A stretch of DNA of 64,000 nt, from assembly GCA_964019425.1 (NCBI GenBank), contig OZ025805.1, forward strand, positions 592,501-656,500. Reading direction: 5' to 3'. Each line of letters starts with the position of its first letter. The stretch's first letter is position 1. The notes below the pieces were generated by a model. That model was given only the letters and a program-made list of their open reading frames with translations. It ran no database searches and was not told the origin of the DNA. The position numbers and the translations under genes were made by a program. Shown here in pieces: positions 31,790 to 41,458 of the stretch. The stretch is from Flectonema sp. DT1601 (taxonomy: Eukaryota > Euglenozoa > Diplonemea > Diplonemida > Diplonemidae).

Positions 31790-34036
31790 GACGGCAATCT
31801 GTTGTTTCAGGCAGTCAATTGCCTCTCGAAGGTTTCTTGTTTCTTCATGAGCAATACGCAGTCGGTAATTACATTTTTCATGACATGTTGCTTCAGCTGC
31901 TTGACAAGCTCGGAGGATTTTCCTAGCAGCGACTGGAGGTACAGAAGCGAGAGCATCCATAGTAACGTCTGCTCTTGTTGAAACCCCACGAGATGATAGA
32001 GTCGATAAAATAATACTCGATTCACGTTGATCACAAAACTGATTTATGACAGGAGTTAGCTCATTAATAGTGTCGGTGTTGGTGAATGCTTCACGACGTG
32101 AATTGGATTTTTTTTTATTTTTTATCTTCTCCTTATCGAGTTCAACAGAAAGATGTTCAACCAAACATTGCAACTCCGCTACTTCTAACTCTCGCACGCT
32201 GTCTGTTTCATTTGTTTGAACTGCTACATCGTGACTGACCTGATGATGAATTGGTGGTCCTGCTATTGATAATAGATACTTTAGATTATTATTTTCAGAT
32301 ATAAGTGATTTAATAAGATTTTCTTGCATGTGATCAACCACAGCTACTTCACTCACCACTTCACCAGCTACTGTTTCTAAGGTAACGACCTCAGCACCAA
32401 TTCCTGCTGTGAGTATTTCACTCCGATTAGTGACTGGTGTTGATCCAATGTGTGTTATAATTCTTCCAACTAAATCTTTCCGTGATATCAGTGGTGAATT
32501 CTGTTCAAAACCAGAAATCTGAAGAGTACTCGGCCTCAATAAAACCCCTAGACTACTATCGGCATGTTTCTGAACAACAGCTACCTGACCCGGATTCGAT
32601 CTTGACAAATCCACCTTCGCAACAGTCACCGACACTACTTCCGAAGGAATCGAGAACCGCACTACATCAGAGACTGACTCTACTTTGTTGGAGTTAACGT
32701 GGGTTACAAGGTTTCCAATGAGAAAATTTGGTTTTTTTGAAGCGGGAGACCCAGGTTCGACTCCTCTAATGGTCAAATCTTTTTCCGCAGCAAAGCACAT
32801 CCCAAGAGGTTGATCACTGGCTTTACGGAGTACAATAGAAGAAGGTTCACAACTTCCCTCAGAAATAATACTTTGCCTTCTATCGGGAACATCATTATCA
32901 GGTAAGAGTGTAATGTCACTGGGTTGTAATTCTTTTTTAACAACCTCAACAGAGTTTTGTGGTGTTGGTGGAGATGGTGCCTTCGGTTCTTTTCGCGTTG
33001 CAGCAACAGTACAACTGTCTATTTCCCGTTGTCGTTTATCTTCTAAGTGTTGTTCTATTGCCACAGATGGTGAAACACCCGTTGATTGTTTAAAGAGGTT
33101 TGCTCTACCACGGAGATCATCTTCTGAGTTTGCAACAGAACTTTGAATAGAAAACCCACAAGCCATGGATGACAAGTGAAGTATGTGCATAAGTTTTCCC
33201 ATTGAAAATGGTTCTACATTACGAGAATCTGAAGGTTTGAACTGAATTAACATATCATGTGATAAGGGACATTTAAACAACACCAACTCTTCATCAAATG
33301 TAATTATTTTCGATATTGAAGCGTACTCAATACATCGTTTTATTTTATGTCCCTTTGCGGTATCGACCAGTAGCATTGTCCGTGGACGCAGCATTAAGAT
33401 TCGTTCTTGACGTGATCCATGGCTATTTATCTTAGTAACAATTCGTAGGTAGGAAGCATCCTTCACGTAAACCTCACTAAAATGCCGAAGAGGTTGACAT
33501 CTTGTTATTTGACGTAAGAATTCAGGATTTGGTTTATGACATGAGTGAACTGATGTTTTTTTTCTAGCACTCAAATAAGTTTCTATCTTCAATTGTGGGT
33601 CAACGAATGTCGGTGCCTTTGCTACATTTGCTTGAGACTTTAACGGATTGGTCGAAGATTGAAATAAAATTGAATGTTTTAAAGCCTGAGAAGCAATCCT
33701 CAGGATGTGTGTTATTTTTCCTATGTCAAACTTGTCAACATTTCTGCTGTCGTTTGGGAAATATGTTAAAAGATCGTGTTGTTTTGTTATTTTAAATAGC
33801 AAAGCATCACCTTTTGTTATAAGTTTATGCACATCTGTTAATCGTATAGACCTCTTTATCGAATGAGGACTCCTCACGTCAACCAATACTATTGTTCCAG
33901 GTCTTACCAACAAGACTCTCTTATCTCTTCCTCCTTTTGAATTAAACTTATCTACAACTCTGATATATAAAGCGTCATCTACGTGTACCAATGGAAGTGA
34001 AGGTAAAGGCTTACAAGGGAGTAGAGCCACCACCAT
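31742..34036 (-). CDS. PH-like/PDZ scaffold protein with C-terminal coiled coil
   Basis: A single open frame of 764 residues. Two similar segments, residues about 15-120 and 185-300, share VVDKFNSKGGRDKRVLLVRP and VTKINSHGSRQERILMLRP, then an IKR and a Ser-Arg-Asn-Val segment (DSRNV), and resemble PH or myosin-tail (TH1) beta-barrels, which bind phospholipids. Two PDZ-type repeats follow at about 400-480 and 485-565 (QPLGMCFAAEKDLTIRGVEPGSPA and SSLGVLLRPSTLQISGFEQNSPL). The C terminus from about 570 is helical and probably coiled coil. Such an arrangement suggests a membrane-associated scaffold. Similar domain mixtures occur among protist hypothetical proteins; no orthologue is recognised. 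Confidence 0.6.
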   Translation of the reverse strand: MVVALLPCKPLPSLPLVHVDDALYIRVVDKFNSKGGRDKRVLLVRPGTIVLVDVRSPHSIKRSIRLTDVHKLITKGDALLFKITKQHDLLTYFPNDSRNVDKFDIGKITHILRIASQALKHSILFQSSTNPLKSQANVAKAPTFVDPQLKIETYLSARKKTSVHSCHKPNPEFLRQITRCQPLRHFSEVYVKDASYLRIVTKINSHGSRQERILMLRPRTMLLVDTAKGHKIKRCIEYASISKIITFDEELVLFKCPLSHDMLIQFKPSDSRNVEPFSMGKLMHILHLSSMACGFSIQSSVANSEDDLRGRANLFKQSTGVSPSVAIEQHLEDKRQREIDSCTVAATRKEPKAPSPPTPQNSVEVVKKELQPSDITLLPDNDVPDRRQSIISEGSCEPSSIVLRKASDQPLGMCFAAEKDLTIRGVEPGSPASKKPNFLIGNLVTHVNSNKVESVSDVVRFSIPSEVVSVTVAKVDLSRSNPGQVAVVQKHADSSLGVLLRPSTLQISGFEQNSPLISRKDLVGRIITHIGSTPVTNRSEILTAGIGAEVVTLETVAGEVVSEVAVVDHMQENLIKSLISENNNLKYLLSIAGPPIHHQVSHDVAVQTNETDSVRELEVAELQCLVEHLSVELDKEKIKNKKKSNSRREAFTNTDTINELTPVINQFCDQRESSIILSTLSSRGVSTRADVTMDALASVPPVAARKILRACQAAEATCHEKCNYRLRIAHEETRNLREAIDCLKQQIAVLQSRLNASNNHNNST

Positions 34037-34146
34037 TGTTTATGTACTGGTTGGGGGGTAGGGTAATTGATGTTTAAAAAAAATAAGAAATAATTTCTAT
34101 TTTCAAAAGAATTAAACATGAAAAAAGAACACGAAAAATCAGAATT

Positions 34147-34593
34147 TTAAGACCTACATGAGCTTTTTCTATGTTTTGCGATATATTGTTGGTGTTTATC
34201 GTCCGCAAGTTCATAGTCGGCAATTGCGACAATTTGAGTTGTGGCTTTATCGTATTTTTTGAGACTGTTGATCGCAGAAATCTTTTGGTTTTGAGATACG
34301 AATAGGGAGCTTCGATAAATTGGATTGGCCTTCACTGCTTTGAAATCATGATTTGACCAAAATAAACTAAGAAGGTAATCGTATGAGACAATTGTTGGGT
34401 TATAGACTACTTTTACAACTTCTGTTTTAGGGTTTCCCATAAAACCAACCGAAGTTGTGTGGACTCCTTTTGTTTTCCACATCACTTCCTCTGCTCCCCA
34501 AAAGCAACCCATACCAAAGTAAGCTGTATCCATCCCCTTAGGGGCAGGTGCACGAAAATCAGTGCCCAAGACTGGATGAGTTCCGTCAGTCAT
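34147..34593 (-). CDS. msrA: Peptide methionine sulfoxide reductase A, shortened
   Basis: 148 residues from the ATG at 34593. The active-site motif GCFWG (catalytic Cys) is intact, as are VVKVVYNP, the region reading LLSLFWSNHD, and YRSSLFV. The enzyme reduces methionine-S-sulfoxide in proteins. Compared with E. coli MsrA, the loop holding GGYxNPxYxxVCxGxTGHAE is cut to MGNPKTE (the Glu remains), and the NDxGTQYRS segment is shortened to ANPIYRS, losing the Asp but keeping Tyr. A C-terminal Cys (SSCRS) could be the resolving Cys. The upstream TTTCAG, 15 bases before the ATG, marks a splice acceptor, so the in-frame codons above are not counted. Confidence 0.85.
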   Translation of the reverse strand: MTDGTHPVLGTDFRAPAPKGMDTAYFGMGCFWGAEEVMWKTKGVHTTSVGFMGNPKTEVVKVVYNPTIVSYDYLLSLFWSNHDFKAVKANPIYRSSLFVSQNQKISAINSLKKYDKATTQIVAIADYELADDKHQQYIAKHRKSSCRS

Positions 34594-36095
34594 ATTTTTT
34601 TTATTATTCTGAAATAACAAAAAAAGATAAAAAGATTTCACTAAAGTGTTTCATATAAATGGGTTAGACAAAACCCCCCATAGAGAACAAGAACCACCCC
34701 CTCCGATATTAAAACAGAACTTTTACTCTCTCTGTCCCTCTTCACTCTTTCTCTACCGTATTTCTGATAAGCAATGGCTTCGTAACAATATCAGATTTAG
34801 TAGGTAATCTCTTTGTTGCTTATTAGGCTGTCGATATGGCACACAATGCACGTGAGACAATTAAAGGAGAAAGGGGGGGAAAAAAAACTTCAAAAGTAGA
34901 ACAGAATGATACGGTAGATTAAGCAAGGTGCGCTCGTATCACCGGTACGTGTTATATGTATGGGGGATGTACAATCTATGCCGCAATCTCACTGTATCCA
35001 GGAGCGGCCTCCTGATAAATCGCCAGAACTGGTAGGCGAATAGAACGCAATTCAAACAATAAAACAATAAGAGCAGAGCTCTGACAATAGGTTGAATGTT
35101 TTGAATTTGTAAAATACAACTGTTTTGTATCGCGTTAACATAGCGATCGTTTAACATCTGTTAAGGATACGGTGACTATGGTGATGCCTGACCTAGCCTT
35201 TTAAAGTAACAATAAAACGATCAGAACAGAGCTCTGACAATAATTAGGAGGGGGAAGAGGTCAGGGGAAAAAAGTTCTGAATAAAATAAACCAGTCCCCA
35301 CCGACTAATGAAAATAAGATCTTGTCCTGGGAAGACAACAATCACAAAAAGTAAAGAAGGAAAGAAGAATTTTTTTTTTTTTATTTTTTTTTTAAATTTT
35401 TGCACCAAAAAAAAAAAAGTGCAACATAAATCAAAAAGAAAATAATACGTTATGACACATAAACACGCTAACAACTATAAAAAAAAACACAAAAAATGAA
35501 AAAATAAAAAAGAGGAAAATGAACGTCGCTCAAGACTTTTTCATAACAAACAGAAGCAACAAACCTGTAAGGGAGACGAGGTAAAAATCTTATTATTTAT
35601 TTTTTTTTTTTTTTTTAAAAAAAGTGTCCCAGTACCAAAATATAACTAATATACAAGAGCGAAAAAAAAAAGAAAAAAAAAAAGAACATTGATAAAAAAA
35701 AATAAACACACTTGTTTTGGCAGAAAAGATTCCTTTTGCAGGTTTCGGTATGGCTCTAGTACAACAGCTCATAACAATCCCCACCTTGGAGAAGCAGCAA
35801 ATCGCGCTCTTTTTTTCTGAACCAAAAAATGTGGGGGAAAAAAAAAAAATAAAATAAAACACATCACTGGGGTGGTATGGGAAAAATAAATAAAGAAACC
35901 TTTGGTTCATAAATTACAAAAAAAAAAAACTGGGGAAAAAAACGTTTTTGGAAGCGAAGAGTATTTTTCGAAGGTGGGTGGCCTGTCGATTATTTCTGCA
36001 GTCGAAGGTCGTTGGCTACGATAATTTAACTGCTGCCATTTAATGATTAAGAAGGAAAGTAATTAACCGGATCGTAGACTAAGGCCGAAGTCGAC
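34594..36095. other. Spacer, T/A-run rich, with repeat sequence
   Basis: Roughly 1.5 kb. It contains dispersed-repeat copy d (35096-35212) and a short repeat pair around it (35059-35090 and 35211-35243, sharing AATAAAAC and CAGAGCTCTGACAATA). The rest is AT-rich with no credible gene. Confidence 0.45.
35096..35212. repeat. Dispersed repeat family, copy d (partial)
   Basis: Shares TTTGTAAAATACAACTG, GTGACTATGGTGATGC and TAAAGTAAC, in the same order, with copy a at 10.9 kb. It lacks the GTGTAGAAGTAAG core. Confidence 0.45.
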
Positions 36096-36878
36096 CTAAC
36101 TTTTTATGCCTTTCTTGAGATTCAGTATTTGTGATTCCCCATCAGGAACTTCCAACCGTTTCATACGAATCTTAAGTTTCGGGGAAAACGTAATATCATA
36201 AGAATGAAGAGATGGCCAGGTATCTAAAAATTTTGGAACACTCATTCCACTGACAACCAACGATGAAAGGAGCGATGCGAGATGAGGAAGCGTGTCATCT
36301 GTTAGATCTATCCTCATGTACTCCTTTACTACAATACAATTATTAGGTTGAGCAACACCATTCTGAGGAGCGTTATCGATTAAGATACAGCGAGAAACAT
36401 CTCTTCCAAGTAGAGTTAAGTCTTTGGTGCTGTTTATTCTATTTCCTGTGAAGGGATCTGTCGATAATCCCTCAGGGTCAGTTTTTACCCATTTCTGTCC
36501 TCTCCAAATTATTTGTGAAATAACCCTCCTGTCAGGATCAATCATGTGCCACACCAGAGCACTTTGTGTTTCAGATGAACTAGTCCAGAGTACTATTTCA
36601 TGACCATTGTCAGCAAGCGTCTCCAGGACTGAGAATAAAGCAGATAGCCCTGGACGTAATTTTATAACTGGTTTTGAGAATCCACCAACACCCCTGGCTA
36701 GTAAAAGGCACTCATCAACATCCAATACTATCGTATATCCGTTTTCTTTTATCTTTCCACCTTTTGGGTGTAAGAGCGGTTTTCCTAGCTCTGCGCAATG
36801 TCCAGGTTTCTGTTTCATTAATTCTCTCTGAGATTTTTCGTCACGCATGCCATTTGCTGATGAATTGCTGCATCCCAT
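36096..36878 (-). CDS. FCP1/SCP-like HAD phosphatase, probably N-myristoylated
   Basis: A single open frame of 260 residues. It starts MGCSNSS, a textbook N-myristoylation signal (Gly2, Ser6) with Cys3 available for palmitoylation, so the protein is probably membrane-tethered. Residues 50-210 are a CTD/NIF-type HAD phosphatase domain: VLDVDECLLL (nucleophile and acid Asp; the usual Thr of DLDET is Cys here), IVLWTSSSE (motif II), and GRDVSRCILIDNAPQN (motif III with Asp). Family members remove phosphate from Ser/Thr, for example on the RNA polymerase II tail or membrane proteins. A CAG lies nine bases before the ATG. The substrate is unknown. Confidence 0.8.
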   Translation of the reverse strand: MGCSNSSANGMRDEKSQRELMKQKPGHCAELGKPLLHPKGGKIKENGYTIVLDVDECLLLARGVGGFSKPVIKLRPGLSALFSVLETLADNGHEIVLWTSSSETQSALVWHMIDPDRRVISQIIWRGQKWVKTDPEGLSTDPFTGNRINSTKDLTLLGRDVSRCILIDNAPQNGVAQPNNCIVVKEYMRIDLTDDTLPHLASLLSSLVVSGMSVPKFLDTWPSLHSYDITFSPKLKIRMKRLEVPDGESQILNLKKGIKS

Positions 36879-37160
36879 TTCAGTTCTCTGTTAAACAAAA
36901 AAAAAAAAAAGGGAATTTGTAAATCATTAATCTGTACTACTATTTCTATATCATATGTTCGATCTAATCAAAAAGGTATGTCCACTAAACTAAAGGGGGT
37001 TGTCAAAAAAAAAGGGAAGATATCTAAGCAGGAATTGCATACTGACTTTCTTGTTTTTTTTTTTAATTTTTTTTTTTTTTTTTTTAAAATTAAGTCAAAT
37101 ATATAAGGAAGTTTTTTGTCGACAGGTTTAAAAACCACGTAATAACTCTAACGGTTATGG

Positions 37161-37191
<31 letters not shown>

Positions 37192-37218
37192 AACCCGAAT
37201 TTTAAAAATAATCGAATA
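36879..37218. other. Spacer, homopolymers
   Basis: About 340 bases with T and A runs (36897-36910, 37067-37085, 37160-37189). No gene is visible. Confidence 0.4.
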
Positions 37219-39243
37219 TTATTTAACAAGTTCACCCTCACCGTATAATTTTTCTTTTAAATAATATTTATTAAAGTCCAATCGACTTAACATGTGGCGA
37301 AGAAATTTAACTTCGCTATCACCCTTTCCACTTGAGCTGGTTTGCATTTCTTTGAGTAATTCTCCAAAGCGATCTCTGAACATTATTTGAAATCTTTTTA
37401 CCGCTTCTCTTTCGTGTTTTTCACTCTTTTCCATGGTCTGTAACGATGATGCGAATAACCGAATTGTTAAGAAGACTCTCTCCATTCTTTTATACAATCC
37501 TTCAGAGGTAGCCATGGTTGCTGAAATGCACTCATCTAAGAAACTATCGTGAGCACTCATTAAATCGTCAACAGTCTTTGCACTTGATAAGCCTGCCTTT
37601 AACTTAGCTAAACCAGGATTGATGACGTCGAGTAAGAGATACATTTCTAAGTTACTTAAGAATTGAATCATTGATCCTCTCAGTGCACACAGTGATCTGA
37701 ATGATGTCGCGTGTTGTCCTGTTAGTTTAGCACCACGTCGTCTTCTAAAGCGGTGAAGGGCGTACAGTAAACCTTTTATTCTTAAGATTAACCTACCGAG
37801 TAAGTGATATTTAGGCATGGCGTTTTGATGAACGACTAAACTGAGAGGCCAAGGAAAATGAGTTGTAAGTTGAACTGCCTGAATTACTTCAAGATCGAGT
37901 CGCATCGTGTCCTCAGTTGTACTTGTTGCGAGATATCCTGGTTCTTGCATTCTTGCCATCTTTTTTACCATTCTTATGAGAGACTTACTAGCTGGTTCTA
38001 ACCGAAGCGACTCAATCCACTCTTTCGGATATTTCGATGCGACTGTACAACTCTCACACGAGTTCTTTATCGCTCTTTGTAATTCATCCCATCTCGCATC
38101 CCTCACAGTTCTATCTAAAGAACAATTTGGATGTAACCAACAGTGATCCATAAAAGTTGCTACCCAATCACCACTACCACATAATAAATAATGATGTAAG
38201 AATGATACTCTATCCTGAAGCCTATGATCAACTCTAAGTAAGCGGAGTACTTCTGTATTACCTTGACTAAACACTCTCTCAATACGACTCGAGTAATAGT
38301 TTGATTCAGTGCTGTATATAAAATTTTCACGAATCGGAAAATATGGTCTATCGGCTTCCTTAAGAATAAGAGCAAGTTTACCAGACTGTAATATCTTTGA
38401 AGCAGAGTCTTGTAAGAACATCGGTAACCCGCTGGGTGTTAATTCCCATTGCATAAAACTAGTTGATCCAGCAGGTCTGGTTAAAGGGAATTCCCACGGA
38501 GCTACGTTCTTACCTTCATATATCCAAGCATCGAGTATAGCAAAAAATGGTTTGCAGGTGTGATCAAGAATTGCTCTTGCAGTAACTTCTCCTGTTGGGT
38601 TTCCTATATTTGATACTCTGGCTTCTTCTAAAAGTTTGATGACAGTCGATCCACACTTTCCTTCATGTCGATCAACTAATTCTCTTACCATTCGAAAGAG
38701 AGGTAGGTAAGCTGATAAGTTTGTTAATATAACACTGAGAGGTGCTCCCTTTGAAGGGTTTTGTATGTCATCCCACAACACACAAATATATTCATGAAGC
38801 TCAAGACAAACACCAATTAACGACGCAACGAACGCCTGATTGATCAACCCATCATGGTATGTTAGTACTCTCTCCTTTGCAAACCTCCAAATAATTGCTC
38901 TGTGAGTAGCTAATGCTAATATAGGATCGATGTATTTTCCTTGAGTCTCGTCAACAAGTTCTGTAACACAAAATTCAATCGGCGGATAACTTCTTCCTTT
39001 CATATTAGAACATTGTTGCATTACTCTCGGAGAGATTAGCACACTAGGCGTTCCTCTAACAGCCATTAAGACAGCTTCTGCCAAGTGTTTCTCTTGTAAC
39101 TTCTCAGGCCATCTTAAAAAATCACTTTCTAAGTAGTCACGTGGAGGGTCCATTTGTTCTTCCCATAGGTATCTTCCATGTTCATATTTACGATGTGCTG
39201 CTCGTAAATGTTCCGGTACCTCTGGGTGTTCTACCCTATCCAT
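37219..39243 (-). CDS. Gamma-tubulin complex component (GCP2-like)
   Basis: A single open frame of 674 residues. The N-terminal half has a GRIP1-type helical bundle (VLMAVRGTPSVLI, LALATHRAIIWRF, RMVRELVDRH, then the region reading KPFFAILDAWIYEG). The C-terminal half has GRIP2-type features: PLSLVVHQNAMPKYHLLGR, CALRGSMIQFLSNLEMYLL, and HDSFLDECI, all typical of GCP2/GCP3. These proteins assemble the gamma-tubulin ring complex that nucleates microtubules at centrosomes or basal bodies. GCP2 is the best guess; GCP3 or GCP4 is possible. The 5' flank and the first codons are duplicated at 39448-39513. Confidence 0.8.
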   Translation of the reverse strand: MDRVEHPEVPEHLRAAHRKYEHGRYLWEEQMDPPRDYLESDFLRWPEKLQEKHLAEAVLMAVRGTPSVLISPRVMQQCSNMKGRSYPPIEFCVTELVDETQGKYIDPILALATHRAIIWRFAKERVLTYHDGLINQAFVASLIGVCLELHEYICVLWDDIQNPSKGAPLSVILTNLSAYLPLFRMVRELVDRHEGKCGSTVIKLLEEARVSNIGNPTGEVTARAILDHTCKPFFAILDAWIYEGKNVAPWEFPLTRPAGSTSFMQWELTPSGLPMFLQDSASKILQSGKLALILKEADRPYFPIRENFIYSTESNYYSSRIERVFSQGNTEVLRLLRVDHRLQDRVSFLHHYLLCGSGDWVATFMDHCWLHPNCSLDRTVRDARWDELQRAIKNSCESCTVASKYPKEWIESLRLEPASKSLIRMVKKMARMQEPGYLATSTTEDTMRLDLEVIQAVQLTTHFPWPLSLVVHQNAMPKYHLLGRLILRIKGLLYALHRFRRRRGAKLTGQHATSFRSLCALRGSMIQFLSNLEMYLLLDVINPGLAKLKAGLSSAKTVDDLMSAHDSFLDECISATMATSEGLYKRMERVFLTIRLFASSLQTMEKSEKHEREAVKRFQIMFRDRFGELLKEMQTSSSGKGDSEVKFLRHMLSRLDFNKYYLKEKLYGEGELVK

Positions 39244-39628
39244 GTTAACTTATAAAGGGAATGAAGTGTGAGGATACTAGTTGATCATAAGATATAATTG
39301 AACCTTTGATCTTGTTCGGTAATTCATGAGGGGTGAAGTATAATGGGGTTAAAGAATCACTTGCATAGGGCTTGGCGCTGCTAGTTGGAAATCAGAAAAC
39401 CCCCTTACGAATACACACAAAACGTTTTTTGCTTTTTCGCAGTCGCAGTGTTCCACCCCATTCATGTTAGCTTATTGAGGGAATGAAGTGTGAGGATAGT
39501 AGCTTAATCAAAAGGTTTAAAGAAATAAATCACATGAGACATCGTCAAAGATGTCTCCCTTCACATCATCAGGCCAACGAAGGAGAGGATAGAAAAGTCT
39601 CAAAAACAAACTTCAATAAATATCTAAA
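39244..39628. other. Spacer containing duplicated GCP gene start
   Basis: A segment (39448-39513) resembles 39226-39291, which spans the GCP start codon and 5' flank. The rest is mixed sequence with no gene. Confidence 0.55.
39448..39513 (-). pseudogene. Duplicated 5' end of gamma-tubulin complex gene
   Basis: Both segments share GTTC[TC]ACCC, CATGTTA, and GGGAATGAAGTGTGAGGATA. Only the first few codons are included, with an ATG at the same position but no continuing frame, so it is a nonfunctional fragment. Confidence 0.6.
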
Positions 39629-40371
39629 TTACTGTGTCGAGGTAACTGCGTATCCCAACCACCAAAGTGAGGTCATAAATAACAACTCAGATTCACTCTT
39701 ATCAGGTGCCAGCAGTAATAAACCTGATGCACAAAGAACACCAAATGAAGGGTATGTGAAATTTTTCTTAAGAAACAACGCAATAACTACAATATAATAC
39801 AACATTAAGCAACGAGGAACCTCGACGTGAGAAAGAGGTGGTGGTGAAGAAGCTTTAACATCAACAGCATCTCTTCCAATATAACTATAACCTCCCATTG
39901 CTATTGCGAGGAACCAGGTTGCAGAGAAAGCGGAGTCAAGTTCTTCAACTGTTGGAAACAAACCTCCTCGTTCAGCTATTGCTGAGATCACAACAAACAA
40001 GAATGAAGTAAGAAATGTCCTTACGACACATCGAAGACGCTCTGATTGAGATCTCTCTTCAGTAGTCATACTGTCCCAGTAACCAGCTTGAAGATGTTCA
40101 CCAGCAATAGCCATTGATATCGCCATGAACACAACATCAGCTGTTGAGAACCCCATCACTAACACCCACGTAATTCCTAGCAGTGCATGTCCTATCGCAT
40201 ACAGCAATGACTCCTTCCTTATCTTAATCTTGCTGGGTTTTGTGTTGATGTCCATCGTTTTCGTCATTATTGTCTTCCAACCAAACAACCTGAAATGTAA
40301 AAAATAGCTTTCGGATTACACAATTACACAGAGGAATACCTCCTGTTTAATACATTGGTGGTGTTCTTCAT
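39629..40371 (-). CDS. Multipass membrane protein, family not recognised
   Basis: Two exons, 40340..40371 and 39629..40289, joined at AG|G (donor GTATT, acceptor TTTCAG), give 230 residues starting MKNTTNVLNRRLFG. There are about six hydrophobic segments: SLLYAIGHALLGITWVLV, ADVVFMAISMAIA, TFLTSFLFVVISAIA, FSATWFLAIAMGG, MLYYIVVIALFL, and the C-terminal pair GVLCASGLLLLA and LLFMTSLWWLGYA. A CAG lies eight bases before the ATG. No transporter signature is recognisable, and the subcellular location is unknown. Confidence 0.7.
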
Positions 40372-40534
40372 TGCTGTTGCTGCTTGAGTAAAAATAAACT
40401 AAGAAGGAATCACACGCACACATTACATTATGAAGAATCGATCGACTGTAAAGTCGATTAGATCGTAAATAATAATTCCCAAAGTAGGGAGCAGATGAAC
40501 TGAATTATAGCATCCTTGATCAATGTTTGAATGC

Positions 40535-41458
40535 TTACTCAGTAAGGAGGTAGCCGATTTCCTTTTCTAACTCTTGCCGTTGATCCCGAAGCTCTTCTTG
40601 TTGTTGTTGCTGCAGACGAAGTCGTTCAGTTTGATACATGTTCTGTCTTTTAACAGCCTCAGCTTCAGATATTGCAGCTGCATGTTGCGGATCAGCAAAT
40701 ATTCTTGTGATGGTTTTCTTAAGCTCTGCTGATCCATCTATGTCGAGGAGGACCTTAACAGTGTTAACAGCAGCTCCGTGTTGAGCAACTTCTTTCTTTG
40801 TTCTTTTTAATTGCATTAATAAGCTTGAGTACTGGTTGCTTGATTTTGGATCACCAATCTTTGGTAATTCTGGAGCAGACGGAGACCTTTTTAACTGAGG
40901 TTCTCTCTCTTTGATGGTCTTCTTTTCCTTTTTTTCAATCTTTTTATCGACTGGTTCTGATACTTTATTATTTGACAATTCACAAGGAGGGTTGTCAGGA
41001 GGACTATTTAGATTCAACTGTTTCACTACTTCTAAAACAGGTGAAAACTTTAAAAGAGGATGAGTCCGACGTAAGTCTTCCAGATCAGATCTGGAATACG
41101 TGAAACCATCGATCTCAGCAGATGTTTGGGAACTCAACGACATAGAGGAAATGTCATTATCTTTTTTTCTTGTTGGTAAATCTTCATCAATAGTTGAGAT
41201 ACTTCTTAAGGAATGACACGCTCTCGATTGATTTCTGTTGTAGTCATCACTTGGAGAGTATTTTAAACTTTGATGTAATCCCTGAAAATAACTCATTTTT
41301 GCTTGAACTTGTTTTTCTAATGTGTAATATTGCCTGTCTGCTTCACACCATCCACCAACTTTGTTCATTATCGACTCTGCCTTTAACCGTTCTGCTACGG
41401 ATCGAACTCGATTTTCAGGTACTTGTCGAAGACGACGAGCAGCTTCAACGGCATCCAT
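40535..41458 (-). CDS. Coiled-coil protein, unknown function
   Basis: A single open frame of 307 residues. The N terminus (residues 1-65) is helical and charged, the middle is Ser/Thr/Lys-rich and probably disordered, and residues 255-305 form a strong Gln/Glu/Arg coiled coil (RLRLQQQQQEELRDQRQELE). There is no signal peptide, transmembrane segment or known domain. I do not recognise it. Confidence 0.6.
   Translation of the reverse strand: MDAVEAARRLRQVPENRVRSVAERLKAESIMNKVGGWCEADRQYYTLEKQVQAKMSYFQGLHQSLKYSPSDDYNRNQSRACHSLRSISTIDEDLPTRKKDNDISSMSLSSQTSAEIDGFTYSRSDLEDLRRTHPLLKFSPVLEVVKQLNLNSPPDNPPCELSNNKVSEPVDKKIEKKEKKTIKEREPQLKRSPSAPELPKIGDPKSSNQYSSLLMQLKRTKKEVAQHGAAVNTVKVLLDIDGSAELKKTITRIFADPQHAAAISEAEAVKRQNMYQTERLRLQQQQQEELRDQRQELEKEIGYLLTE

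Noticed and set aside
32740-32770. A B-box-like GGTTCGACTCC
   Set aside because: It lies inside the well-supported PDZ coding frame, with no paired A box at tRNA spacing.
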